Source of the DNA: Clostridium sp.
GTDB lineage: Bacteria > Bacillota > Clostridia > Oscillospirales > Ruminococcaceae
DNA: 37,177 bases
Direction of reading: 5' to 3'
Assembly (NCBI GenBank): GCA_023664445.1
Contig: JAMPFN010000017.1
Location: forward strand, 1 to 37,177
The translations under genes and the position numbers were made by a program. This document shows, in pieces, positions 25,445 to 33,830 of the stretch (position 1 is its first letter; each line of letters begins with the position of its first letter). The notes beneath the pieces were generated by a model. It saw only the letters and a list, made by a program, of their open reading frames with translations. It ran no database searches and was not told where the DNA came from.

Positions 25445-28276
25445 TTATTGTTTATGCATACCTATCATGCATTCCGCAACATAAATCGCGTCATAAAGAT
25501 CAATTTTTCCGTCGCCGTTTACATCGGCATATTTTTTCTGTTCTTCCGTTACATCATCTGCTCCGATTATGCATTTACATATGATAATTGCGTCATAAAG
25601 GTCGATTTTATCGTTACCGTCAACATCGCCTTTAGCAGGTTCTTCGCCGATCTCTTTGAATGTGATATTATGTCTTGTATTGTGAATTTTTACATATTCT
25701 TCAGCGGTCGAGCCTTTATACCCTATCATTGTTATAGTCTGTACATCTCCGCCCCAGAACAAAGCCTCCTGATTATCAGGATCATACGGGATCACGGTTT
25801 CGGGGTTAAGGAAAGTCATTTTATCTGCTCCCGAATATGTAAATGAAGCTTTGCCCAAAGATTTCAGGCTCTTAGGGAATACCAATTCATTAAAGCCCAT
25901 ACCAAAGAACGCGGTGTCGGCTATTGTTTCCAGACCCTCGGAAATAATCAGATCGTTTAAATTGCTGCATTCTTTAAACGCGAAAGTATCTATTAATCTC
26001 AAAGTTTCAGAAAGATTCAGCTTCGTCAGGTTTTCACAATGGCAAAATGAATCGGTTCCCAATATTTCAACACCCTCGGGAACGGTATATTCGGTATCTT
26101 TTTTGCCTGACGGATAAACTATGAGCTTTGTCATGTCCTTGCTGAACAAAACGCCGTCAACGCTGCAAAGTGAAGTGTTTCCCTCTGCAACATTTATATT
26201 TTCAACAGGAGTTTCTTTTAATTCTTCAGAATCAGTAAAGCTTTTCGGAATTTCTACAGTAGTAATACCGTTAAGGAAACCGTAAGCGATATGTTCAGTA
26301 CCCTCTTTTAATTTAGCTGTCGTGATATTTTCGTCGTGAGCAAATGCCCATGTTCCGATATACTTTATAGAGCCTTTCTGATTATTAAGAATAGCAGTAT
26401 TTTCAAACATGTTCAAATGTAGAGCGTTAATACTTTTCGGAAGCTCTACGTCAGCTAAAGCGGTGCAGTTTGCAAATGCGCAATTATCTATAGTCACGCC
26501 TTCGGGAATTACGATTTCAGTAAGGTTAGCGTTGTTTTCAAATGCGCAATGTCCTATGTGAGTTACGCTGTCAGGAATAACATAATTTGTTTCAGTTCTG
26601 TTTTCAGGATAACAAATAAGTTCAGTCTGATCCTTGTTAAACAAAACGCCGTCAATACTGCTGTAATGCTGATTTTCCTCTGCAACGTTAATATTTACCA
26701 ATTTACAACTGCCGATAGGATCGCCATATTCGTCACTGATTCCCGTTACAGATGCAGGAATATTAATAGTTTCCAGATTTGGGCTGTTTGCAAATGTTTC
26801 GTCATACAGATGTATACTTTTTACAACCAAACCGTCTATTTCTTCCGGGATATCAACTGTTGTTTCTGTTGTTAAAATACCATAAATCTCGCAAACATCG
26901 TCTACTCCGTCGTCGTCGCTGTCATAAGAACCATATTCAAAATCAACAGGCGGAATATATTCGTCCACTACAACCGTACCCGCTATAGCTGTAGATTCAA
27001 TTTCATAACCGTCAACATCATACATTTCTTCAATAGAAACATTTATTGGATATTCCCCGGGAACAGCGTCATCATCAATAACAACCTTGACATAGCCTAA
27101 AACAGTATCTGCCGGCATGTCATATATATCAACAAACAATATACCTACTCCGTTTGCGAATTCATTAGTTTCAAATACAATGGGATTTACTGATTGATCA
27201 AAACCCACGATATCAAGCGGATAATCGGCGCTGATTAAAATTGTGCCGCCGCTCACTCCTGAACCTCTAAGATAAACAGGAACAATAACCTCCGCGCCCT
27301 GAACAGAGCCGACTTTTCCAACCTCGATACCAATGCCGCTTGTCCAATCGTCTGTGGGATAATCTGTCTGCGGATAGTCTATCGTCGGTTCGGGTTCTTC
27401 TACTGTAATAGTACCGCTTATACCAATAGGATTTTCCACATATTCTCCGTTTTCTTCAAGCTGAAGTACCGCGATATTTACATTATATGTGCCGGGTTCT
27501 ATATCGGCGGGAACTTCAATTGTAATGCTGCTGAAATCTGACGAGTATGTAATACCTGATGTCCACAAAGCCGCAATTTTCGACGAAGAAGAATCGGCGT
27601 ATTTACTTGCCATGTAGCTTTTTACGCTTGAAATATTCAATGGCTCGTCGCATTCTATGACCGCAACACAGCCCTGTGATGAAACATTTACCATATTTAT
27701 GGGAATTTCTACTGTTTCTCCCAGTTCACAGGTGACATTTTCTATTTTAATACCTTTTTCGCTGTCGGAAATGCTGTCGTTATACGGAACGTCTATTATG
27801 TCTATTGGAACTTCATTTATGATTTGTTTTGACATATTTATAGCGTCATATAAACCTACTTTGCCGTCTTTATCCACATCTCCTATAAATCTCTGCTCGT
27901 CTGTGAAGTTATTTATCTTTAAAAGGCTTTCAGCGATTCCTATTACATCCTGCAAATCTGATACTCCGTCATAGTTTACATCGCCGCTTAAAAAAATCTT
28001 GACAGGCATTGAGCCGTCGGCTGAATATCCGTTATACTCGACTGTAAAATCAACATAATATTCGCCCGATTTTCCGTTATAAACCTCGGCAGGGGTGCTG
28101 TCGAAAATTATTGATGAATTGTAGGTGACATTTTCATAGTTGTAATAAATCTCGATACCGTCACGGAAAAACTCTTCTTCGTCCGACAGATACCATTGAG
28201 AGCTGTCATATGTTAAATCTATGTTTGAAGTATCGATCGTAATCTCATTGCTCGTAATATCAGCCGTATCTGCCAT
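25445..28276 (-). CDS. LRR protein with two dockerins and two cohesin-like domains (signal peptide out of frame)
   Basis: The open frame codes for 943 residues from its first ATG, which has no ribosome binding site. In order: an N-terminal beta domain (~1-97); a dockerin (98-155, GDVNYDGVSDLQD and GDVDKDGKVGLYDAI); a first cohesin-like domain (~175-293, GETVEIPINMVNVSSQG to GISGTITVEE); a second (~315-445, GAEVIVPVYLRGSGVSGG to GTVVVDE); an Asp-rich lead (SYDSDDDGVDDV) and BspA-type LRRs (~456-870); and a C-terminal dockerin (~882-943). A proper start with RBS and signal peptide lies at 28409 in another frame, and one base less in a C6 run would join them. An internal dockerin plus cohesin-like domains suggests an adaptor scaffold. 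The cohesin calls are fold guesses from motif layout. Confidence 0.85.
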   Translation of the reverse strand: MADTADITSNEITIDTSNIDLTYDSSQWYLSDEEEFFRDGIEIYYNYENVTYNSSIIFDSTPAEVYNGKSGEYYVDFTVEYNGYSADGSMPVKIFLSGDVNYDGVSDLQDVIGIAESLLKINNFTDEQRFIGDVDKDGKVGLYDAINMSKQIINEVPIDIIDVPYNDSISDSEKGIKIENVTCELGETVEIPINMVNVSSQGCVAVIECDEPLNISSVKSYMASKYADSSSSKIAALWTSGITYSSDFSSITIEVPADIEPGTYNVNIAVLQLEENGEYVENPIGISGTITVEEPEPTIDYPQTDYPTDDWTSGIGIEVGKVGSVQGAEVIVPVYLRGSGVSGGTILISADYPLDIVGFDQSVNPIVFETNEFANGVGILFVDIYDMPADTVLGYVKVVIDDDAVPGEYPINVSIEEMYDVDGYEIESTAIAGTVVVDEYIPPVDFEYGSYDSDDDGVDDVCEIYGILTTETTVDIPEEIDGLVVKSIHLYDETFANSPNLETINIPASVTGISDEYGDPIGSCKLVNINVAEENQHYSSIDGVLFNKDQTELICYPENRTETNYVIPDSVTHIGHCAFENNANLTEIVIPEGVTIDNCAFANCTALADVELPKSINALHLNMFENTAILNNQKGSIKYIGTWAFAHDENITTAKLKEGTEHIAYGFLNGITTVEIPKSFTDSEELKETPVENINVAEGNTSLCSVDGVLFSKDMTKLIVYPSGKKDTEYTVPEGVEILGTDSFCHCENLTKLNLSETLRLIDTFAFKECSNLNDLIISEGLETIADTAFFGMGFNELVFPKSLKSLGKASFTYSGADKMTFLNPETVIPYDPDNQEALFWGGDVQTITMIGYKGSTAEEYVKIHNTRHNITFKEIGEEPAKGDVDGNDKIDLYDAIIICKCIIGADDVTEEQKKYADVNGDGKIDLYDAIYVAECMIGMHKQ

Positions 28277-28313
28277 AACGCTGACGGAGCGTTCCTGCGC
28301 GCTGACAGTATTA

Positions 28314-28409
28314 TTACCAATTAATGGCTGTGCGCCCCCCAGAACAAACGTTTGCTAAACTGACCGTAAGCGCACAAGCCGAAGCCAATGCTTTCTTGAA
28401 TACCTTCAT
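28314..28409 (-). CDS. Detached signal-peptide reading frame of the second LRR-dockerin gene
   Basis: On the minus strand, AAAAGGAGGAATACTAA leads to ATG 28409 and MKVFKKALASACALTVSLAN, a typical signal peptide, but the frame stops after 31 codons. It crosses a C6 run (28335-28340; G6 on the coding strand). With five Gs, reading continues through CSGGAQPLIGNNTVSAQ, which resembles a signal peptidase region, into the 943-residue frame. The gene is therefore either phase-OFF, mutated or mis-sequenced. Confidence 0.8.
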   Translation of the reverse strand: MKVFKKALASACALTVSLANVCSGGRTAINW

Positions 28410-28444
28410 TTAGTATTCCTCCTTTTTTAATTTAGTATATTCTA

Positions 28445-28473
28445 AGTTTACCATAGATTTTATGATTTGTCAA
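28445..28473 (-). promoter_or_regulatory. Promoter of the second LRR-dockerin gene
   Basis: On the minus strand, TTGACA (28473-28468) and TAAACT (28450-28445) are spaced by 17 bp, about 35 bp before the ATG at 28409. The good promoter and ribosome binding site belong to the signal-peptide frame, supporting 28409 as the real start. Confidence 0.75.
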
Positions 28474-28495
28474 ATATTTCTTGAAAATTAATTGC

Positions 28496-28537
28496 AGTAT
28501 GTTCATTTCTTGCATCAAGGCAAGAAATGAACATACT
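28496..28537. repeat. Perfect 18-bp-stem hairpin (module 3 alone, copy D)
   Basis: AGTATGTTCATTTCTTGC (28496-28513) and GCAAGAAATGAACATACT (28520-28537) are perfect complements around the loop ATCAAG. The inner 13 bp and the loop match module 3 of repeat copies A and B. It sits between two divergent promoters, just before the helicase -35 box. Confidence 0.9.
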
Positions 28538-28549
28538 TCAGAAATCAAT

Positions 28550-28578
28550 TTGACTTTCTTTTATAATTATGATAAAAT
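28550..28578 (+). promoter_or_regulatory. Promoter of the DEAD-box helicase gene
   Basis: TTGACT (28550-28555) and TAAAAT (28573-28578), 17 bp apart, lie about 45 bp before ATG 28623. The region is divergent from the LRR-dockerin promoter, with the module 3 hairpin between them. Confidence 0.75.
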
Positions 28579-28622
28579 AAATTATGTAAAGTAAGTTGTT
28601 TTTTAAACGAAAGGAAATATTA

Positions 28623-30323
28623 ATGCGGTTTGATGAGATCGGACTTTCAGACGAGCTGCTTCGCGCGGTTGAAAGGATAGGATATAAAGAAATGACCGAG
28701 ATACAGGAAAAAAGCATTCCCGTTATCTTAGACGGCAAGGACGTTATCGGAAGGTCAAATACCGGAACCGGAAAAACTGCCGCGTTCGGTATACCGGCAG
28801 TCGAAAGAATAGGCAAAGACGCTCCGCAAAACGTTAAAACGCTCATACTTTGTCCGACAAGAGAACTTGCCGTTCAGGCGGCAGACGAAATAAGGAAGTT
28901 CTCGGCATATATGAAATGGGTAAAAGTATCCGCGGTATACGGCGGCGCAGCCATGGACAGGCAGATAAGAGAACTGAAACGCGGAGCAAATATCGTTGTG
29001 GGTACGCCGGGACGCGTTATGGATCATATCCGCAGACGAACGCTGAAGCTTGAGGGACTTGAAACCGTTATACTCGACGAGGCGGACGAGATGCTGAATA
29101 TGGGATTCCGCGAGGATATCGAGGAGATACTTAAATATGTCCCCGAGGAAAGACAGACTATTCTGTTTTCCGCTACAATGCCGCCCGAAATCATGGCGAT
29201 AACCGAAAATTATCAAAAGTCGCCCGTTCTGATAAAAACGCTTTCAAAAAGCCGTACTGTTGAAGCGATAGAACAGTCGTATTATGTGGTCGGCAGCGGA
29301 AAAAAGGCGGACGCGCTTTATGTCCTTTGGCTTTATAACGCGCCGAAATCGTCTATGATATTCTGCAACACGAAAAAAATGGTCGATGAACTGACGGAGA
29401 TTTTAGAACAAAAAGGTGTCAAAGCCGCCGGTATTCACGGCGACATGAAGCAGTTACAGAGAACGTCTGTCATGAACTCGTTCAAATCCGGCAGGATAAA
29501 TGTTTTGGTCGCGACAGACGTTGCGGCAAGAGGTATAGACGTAAGCGGCGTAGACGCGGTGTTCAATTACGATATTCCACAGGATAACGAGTACTATATT
29601 CACCGTATCGGACGAACGGGACGCGCCGGCAAATCGGGAAAGGCTTATACTCTTGTTTCGGGAAGAAAGCAGGTCTATGAGATAAAGGCTCTCGAAAGAT
29701 ATACAAAGTCGGTTATAGAGGAAAAAACGCTTCCTGCCAAAAAGGAAATAATCGGCTCGAAGCTCGAGGCGTTTGCCGACAGAATCGAAAACTACTGTCA
29801 TAGGGATATCGCTTCGGAAACCGACAGGCTTTTTGAAATGCTGACCGAAAGAGGTATTTCCTATGAAGATGCCGCAAGGGCGATTTGCAGCAGAAGAATA
29901 CTAAAGGAACTGAAAGACATTCCCGATGTGCGTTCCGAGGTATGCCGAACGGAGCGCAGGGTAAAAAACAAAAACGCCAAGACCGTTAAAGTGGATATCA
30001 ATATCGGGCGGAAAAACAAGATAGCTCCGAATTATATTCTCGGCGCGCTTGTCGACGCTACGGGTATTTCCGGAAAGGAATTCGGAAAGATAGACATACA
30101 TGACAAACATACGACCGTTGAAGTCCCGGGATCGGAAATGGGATACATAATCGATTCCATGAAAAACTGCCGTATCAACGGCTGTAAGGTCACGGTAAGA
30201 CCCTATGAGTACAAAGGAAAACAAAAGGAAAGAAAAGTTGATTATAAACCAAACGGCAGAAATAAATACAGAAATGCCGGTTCGGGAAAGCATAGAGGAT
30301 ATTCCGCTAAAAAGAAAAGATAA
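28623..30323 (+). CDS. DEAD-box RNA helicase with DbpA-type RNA-binding domain
   Basis: A 566-residue ATP-dependent RNA helicase. Q-motif region FDEIGLSDELLRAVERIGYKE.. is followed by motif I SNTGTGKTAA, Ia PTRELAVQ, Ib TPGRVMDH, II DEADEM, III SAT, and in RecA domain 2 motifs IV-VI (IFCNTKK, ATDVAARGIDV, HRIGRTGRAG). The C-terminal ~75 residues before a basic tail (VDINIGRKNKIAPNYILGAL, then TTVEVPGS) form a DbpA/CsdA-type RNA-binding domain, which in that family directs the helicase to structured rRNA. The tail is Lys/Arg/Gly-rich. I choose ATG 28623 with AAAGGAA seven bases ahead. Ribosome assembly or cold adaptation is the likely role. Confidence 0.94.
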   Translation: MRFDEIGLSDELLRAVERIGYKEMTEIQEKSIPVILDGKDVIGRSNTGTGKTAAFGIPAVERIGKDAPQNVKTLILCPTRELAVQAADEIRKFSAYMKWVKVSAVYGGAAMDRQIRELKRGANIVVGTPGRVMDHIRRRTLKLEGLETVILDEADEMLNMGFREDIEEILKYVPEERQTILFSATMPPEIMAITENYQKSPVLIKTLSKSRTVEAIEQSYYVVGSGKKADALYVLWLYNAPKSSMIFCNTKKMVDELTEILEQKGVKAAGIHGDMKQLQRTSVMNSFKSGRINVLVATDVAARGIDVSGVDAVFNYDIPQDNEYYIHRIGRTGRAGKSGKAYTLVSGRKQVYEIKALERYTKSVIEEKTLPAKKEIIGSKLEAFADRIENYCHRDIASETDRLFEMLTERGISYEDAARAICSRRILKELKDIPDVRSEVCRTERRVKNKNAKTVKVDINIGRKNKIAPNYILGALVDATGISGKEFGKIDIHDKHTTVEVPGSEMGYIIDSMKNCRINGCKVTVRPYEYKGKQKERKVDYKPNGRNKYRNAGSGKHRGYSAKKKR

Positions 30324-30345
30324 AGCAGTTATTCGGGGGGAATTT

Positions 30346-31020
30346 ATGAGGATTCTTGTTGTTGAGGACGAAGAGGCTATTGCAGAGGCTCTTGCTCATA
30401 TCCTGACAAAAAACAAATATATCGTTGACACCAGCTATGACGGAGAGGACGGCTATGACAACGCCCTTTCGGGCATATACGATATAATAATTTTAGATAT
30501 CATGCTTCCCGGCATGAACGGTTTGGATATACTCAAAGGTATCAGAAAGGAAGGGATAATTTGTCCCGTCCTTCTGCTGACAGCAAAAGATGAAATATCC
30601 GATAAGGTAAAGGGGCTTGATCTGGGCGCAGACGACTATCTGACAAAGCCTTTTGCTATGGAAGAGCTGCTTGCGAGGGTGAGGTCGCTTTCAAGAAGAA
30701 CCGACCGCGCAATAAGCGATAATACCTTGAAATATGCGGACATATCGCTGAATATCGGAACATATGAGCTTTCATGCGGTGAAAATTCATTTAAGCTCGG
30801 TCTTAAAGAATACAGTATTATGGAATATCTGCTCAATAACCCCGGAAAGGTTATAAGCAAGGAAATGCTGATCGAAAAGATATGGGGCTATGATTCCGAT
30901 GCCGAATATAATAATGTCGAGGTTTACATATCGTTTATAAGAAAAAAACTTCGCCATATCCATTCGGCGGCAACCATTAAAACTGTAAGGGGAGTAGGAT
31001 ATCGTCTGGAGGAATCTTAA
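30346..31020 (+). CDS. OmpR/PhoB-type response regulator
   Basis: A 224-residue two-component regulator. Receiver domain (1-115): acidic pocket Glu7/Asp8/Glu9, phosphoacceptor Asp51 in IIILDIMLPGMNG, switch Thr79-region LLLTAKDE, and Lys in YLTKPFAMEELLAR. The C-terminal winged helix (~130-224) includes KLGLKEYSIMEYLLNNPGKV and VEVYISFIRKKL, with the ending TVRGVGYRLEES typical of the OmpR family. ATG 30346 is preceded by GGGGGAA; upstream in-frame starts lie inside the helicase gene. The kinase gene begins at the base after its stop, so they form a pair. Confidence 0.95.
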   Translation: MRILVVEDEEAIAEALAHILTKNKYIVDTSYDGEDGYDNALSGIYDIIILDIMLPGMNGLDILKGIRKEGIICPVLLLTAKDEISDKVKGLDLGADDYLTKPFAMEELLARVRSLSRRTDRAISDNTLKYADISLNIGTYELSCGENSFKLGLKEYSIMEYLLNNPGKVISKEMLIEKIWGYDSDAEYNNVEVYISFIRKKLRHIHSAATIKTVRGVGYRLEES

Positions 31021-32781
31021 ATGATAAAAAAACTCAGGCGAAGATTTATTGCAGTCAATATGAGTATACTGACAAGCGTACTTTTAGGCGTGCTTATAGG
31101 CATTTACGCTTTTATGTACAGCTCGGAGGTAAATATCTCCTATGAACTTATGGAATCCATACTCAATGAAAGAGATATGGGTACTTCAAAGCCGGACGAT
31201 GTTCCGGAATCTGCGGAAAATACAATTGAAAAAGAAATCAAGACCGCTTCAAATTTAAGCTTTCAGATGAACTTTGGACAGCGGCACGAATTTCCCGACA
31301 ATATCGAAGATGAACGCGGCGTTGAATTCAGACCCGATCCGTTTGATCCGGGATCTCATGAGCCGCCTCCCGATATGCCTCAGCCCACCATGCCGCAGGA
31401 AAATGAACCCGACCGACCGGATATGCCCGTCGATCAGCCGACCGAACCTGCCGCAAATCCGACCGAGCCGCAGAAAAACGACGAAAACAGTCAGGCACAG
31501 CCGACAGATCCGAAAAGCGGCAGCGAAAACAGCGTTAGAAAAGACGGCGGTTCTGCCGAGCCTTATAAGCCTGCGACACCGCCGCAGACCGAATCGGAAA
31601 AGCATACGACCACGGTTACAAGCCAAAAACCGCAGAAGGATACTTCAACTACTGCGGTGACTTCCGTTACAACTTTGCCTGAAAAACCCGACGGTCAAAA
31701 ACCTCCTTTTGAAAAGGATTTTTCCGATCCATACAAGGGCAAGGTCAAAAGAGCGCACATAATTGTCCAGTTTAACGATAATAATGATATTGACAGGGTC
31801 GTTTATCAGTATTTTGAGGGTATTGACGAAGATGAGATAAAGGCTGCCGCAAAAGAAGTGATCGGTGAAAAAAACGACAGAGGAAAGATTACTGTCGGAA
31901 GCATGAAGCTCCGATACATGAGATCGCATAATCCAAGAACGTCAAGCGGCGGCGGACGCATACTTTTCCTTGACAGAACCACCGAACTATCAACTGTAAA
32001 CAGACTTGTATTTATATTCATCATAATCGGCTGCGTCGGTATCGTTGTTATATTTGCCATAAGCGTACTGCTCGCAAACTGGATGGTAAAGCCTGTCGAC
32101 AAGGCATGGAAACAGCAAAAGCAATTTGTTGCCGACGCTTCCCACGAGCTTAAAACGCCGCTGACGGTCATATCTTCAAATACCGACGTTATTCTTTCAA
32201 ACTCGGACGATACCGTCAAAAGCCAGTCAAAATGGCTCAATTATATAAAAGATGAAACCGCAAGAATGACAAAGCTCGTAAACAGTATGCTTTATATCGC
32301 TAAATACGATTCAAACGAGATAAAATTTACGCCCGCAAAATTGGATATCAGCAAAATAATGTCGAGTATTTGTCTGCAATATGAAGCTTTGTTTTTTGAA
32401 AAGGGAAAACTTCTGGAAACCGATATAGAAGAGAATATCATCATAAGCGGCGATGAGGATAAAATAAAGCAGCTTATAAATATTTTGCTTGACAATGCCG
32501 GAAAGTATTCTTCTGAAAACGGAAAAATCAAGGCTGAGCTTTCAAGGGTACAAAAAACAGGAAAGATAACTCTGATAGTTTCAAATACGAGCGATTATAT
32601 CGCCTCCGATAAGCTTGAACGGATCTTTGACAGATTTTACAGGCTTGACGATTCCAGAAACAGAAAAACAGGCGGTTCGGGACTGGGGCTTAATATTGCG
32701 AAATCCATTACCGATGCGCACGGCGGCAGTATAAAAGCTATCCATGAAAACGGAATAACTTCATTTATCGTTGAAATATAG
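31021..32781 (+). CDS. Sensor histidine kinase with Pro/Thr-rich extracellular tether
   Basis: A 586-residue membrane kinase partnered with the preceding regulator. Membrane segment 1 is at ~13-33 and segment 2 at ~330-353 (LVFIFIIIGCVGIVVIFAISV). Between them lies a ~295-residue extracellular region: a Pro/Glu/Thr/Asp-rich, low-complexity stretch (~95-235) and then a small folded domain (~240-315, KVKRAHIIVQFNDNNDIDRVV). Cytoplasmic part: HisKA with phospho-His375 in ADASHELKTPL, N-box INILLDNAGKY, and GGSGLGLNIAKS of the ATPase domain. A disordered linker of this size could reach through the peptidoglycan, so envelope or surface-ligand sensing is an inference. Confidence 0.93.
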   Translation: MIKKLRRRFIAVNMSILTSVLLGVLIGIYAFMYSSEVNISYELMESILNERDMGTSKPDDVPESAENTIEKEIKTASNLSFQMNFGQRHEFPDNIEDERGVEFRPDPFDPGSHEPPPDMPQPTMPQENEPDRPDMPVDQPTEPAANPTEPQKNDENSQAQPTDPKSGSENSVRKDGGSAEPYKPATPPQTESEKHTTTVTSQKPQKDTSTTAVTSVTTLPEKPDGQKPPFEKDFSDPYKGKVKRAHIIVQFNDNNDIDRVVYQYFEGIDEDEIKAAAKEVIGEKNDRGKITVGSMKLRYMRSHNPRTSSGGGRILFLDRTTELSTVNRLVFIFIIIGCVGIVVIFAISVLLANWMVKPVDKAWKQQKQFVADASHELKTPLTVISSNTDVILSNSDDTVKSQSKWLNYIKDETARMTKLVNSMLYIAKYDSNEIKFTPAKLDISKIMSSICLQYEALFFEKGKLLETDIEENIIISGDEDKIKQLINILLDNAGKYSSENGKIKAELSRVQKTGKITLIVSNTSDYIASDKLERIFDRFYRLDDSRNRKTGGSGLGLNIAKSITDAHGGSIKAIHENGITSFIVEI

Positions 32782-32821
32782 TTAAGGCAATACCGCACAA
32801 AGATTATACGTGTTGCCTTAA
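32782..32821 (+). repeat. Palindromic repeat (family 2), copy 1
   Basis: Arms TTAAGGCAATAC (32782-32793) and GTGTTGCCTTAA (32810-32821) pair over 12 positions with one G-T wobble. The loop holds CGCACAAAGATTATAC. It starts at the kinase stop codon and abuts the terminator that follows. A related sequence lies at 33717-33782. Confidence 0.7.
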
Positions 32822-32852
32822 ACGCCCGGTTTTTACAACCGGGCGTTTTTTC
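32821..32852 (+). terminator. Terminator after the two-component genes
   Basis: A perfect 10-bp stem AACGCCCGGT (32821-32830) with ACCGGGCGTT (32838-32847) is followed by a T6 run. It ends the helicase/regulator/kinase transcription unit. Confidence 0.93.
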
Positions 32853-32933
32853 GACTATAAAAGTACAAAATAAAAAACTCCCTATTGTATAATGTCTGAA
32901 AAAAATGTCAATTATATCCACGAGGTGAATGAC

Positions 32934-33569
32934 ATGAAAAAAACAGACATTATTTTACTAAGCGGACTTATCGGCGCGATAATATTTTCAAATTTTGCGT
33001 CATTTAAGTCGACTTTATCGGGACTTGAAAAAGGCGTTCTGCGAATGCATATTCTTGCAAATTCCGACAGCGAAGAAGATCAGCGGCTGAAGCTTAAAGT
33101 CAGGGACAGACTGCTCGAATGCTCCGACGATCTGTTCGGCGGCTGCGATACGCTTGACAAGATGAAAAAAACGGCAGCCGAAAAAATCGACGATATAAAC
33201 GCTGTGGTTTACGACGTGATAAAAGAAAACGGATTCGACTACGGCTTTCATACAGAGATCGCGAACATGGACTTCGACGAAAGAGTCTACGGCGATATAA
33301 CGATGCCGGCGGGAAATTATGAAGCGCTGCGCATAACGCTCGGCGAAGCTAAAGGACATAACTGGTGGTGCGTAATGTATCCTCCGCTTTGCATACCTGC
33401 GGCGGAGGACGTGACATCGGATGAAAAATCAGCGGAAGAACATTTTACCAAAGACGAACTTGATATAATGAAAAATCCGGAGAACTATAGGGTGAAATTC
33501 AAGTGCGTCGAGGTGTTTAATAATATTAAAAAGAAAATAGATAAGATCCAATTTAAACATGATTCTTGA
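32934..33569 (+). CDS. spoIIR: Stage II sporulation protein R (SpoIIR)
   Basis: A 211-residue exported signalling protein. In Bacillus it is made in the forespore under SigF, secreted to the intermembrane space, and activates the SpoIIGA protease that matures SigE in the mother cell. The family core is visible: VLRMHILANSDSEEDQRLKLKVRDRLLE (~33-60), the NWWCVMYPPLCIP stretch (~143-155), and an N-terminal hydrophobic export segment (IILLSGLIGAIIFSNF). I choose ATG 32934, six bases after GAGGTG; an upstream in-frame ATG at 32892 overlaps a TATAAT-like box (32888-32893). SpoIIGA and SigE are not in this window. A terminator follows. Confidence 0.93.
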   Translation: MKKTDIILLSGLIGAIIFSNFASFKSTLSGLEKGVLRMHILANSDSEEDQRLKLKVRDRLLECSDDLFGGCDTLDKMKKTAAEKIDDINAVVYDVIKENGFDYGFHTEIANMDFDERVYGDITMPAGNYEALRITLGEAKGHNWWCVMYPPLCIPAAEDVTSDEKSAEEHFTKDELDIMKNPENYRVKFKCVEVFNNIKKKIDKIQFKHDS

Positions 33570-33575
33570 ATGGCT

Positions 33576-33610
33576 CTGCCGATAGATAATTTCTATCGGC
33601 AGTATTTTTT
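33576..33610 (+). terminator. Terminator after spoIIR
   Basis: An 11-bp perfect stem CTGCCGATAGA (33576-33586) and TCTATCGGCAG (33592-33602), a 5-nt loop, and a T6 run at 33605-33610. It separates spoIIR from the sipL-spoIVA unit. Confidence 0.93.
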
Positions 33611-33830
33611 ACATTAAGTAATAATATCTACACGGACAGAATATAATGTTTTAGCAAGTCCGGATAAAAAAACGGATAATATATTATTGATGTGTCAACC
33701 GACTCTTGATTTTTTTGACCGCACAAAGATCGTGCATTAGATGCAAAGCTGTCAGGCGTGCTTTTTGCGGTGTTGCCTAAACTCCTTTTAAGGGTTGACC
33801 GCCGCATCAATATAATCAGGAGGTATATAA
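33611..33830 (+). promoter_or_regulatory. Leader region of sipL-spoIVA, with a family-2 palindrome remnant
   Basis: This 220-bp stretch holds no gene. GAATATA (about 33639-33645) and CGGATAAA (about 33661-33668) have a layout loosely like a SigE promoter, which controls spoIVA in Bacillus; the match is weak. From 33717 to 33782 lies a structured stretch: ACCGCACAAAGAT as in the family-2 repeat after the kinase gene, arms CCGCACAAAG and CTTTTTGCGG that pair with one mismatch, and TGTTGCCTAAAC at the end. It ends with the sipL site AGGAGG. Confidence 0.45.

Noticed and set aside
33717..33782. c-di-GMP-I (GEMM) riboswitch before sipL, prompted by ATGCAAAGCTGTCAGG
   Set aside because: Only the CAAAGC-like part matches; the 5' GGCAAACC part and the paired stems are missing. 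It fits a degraded palindromic repeat better.
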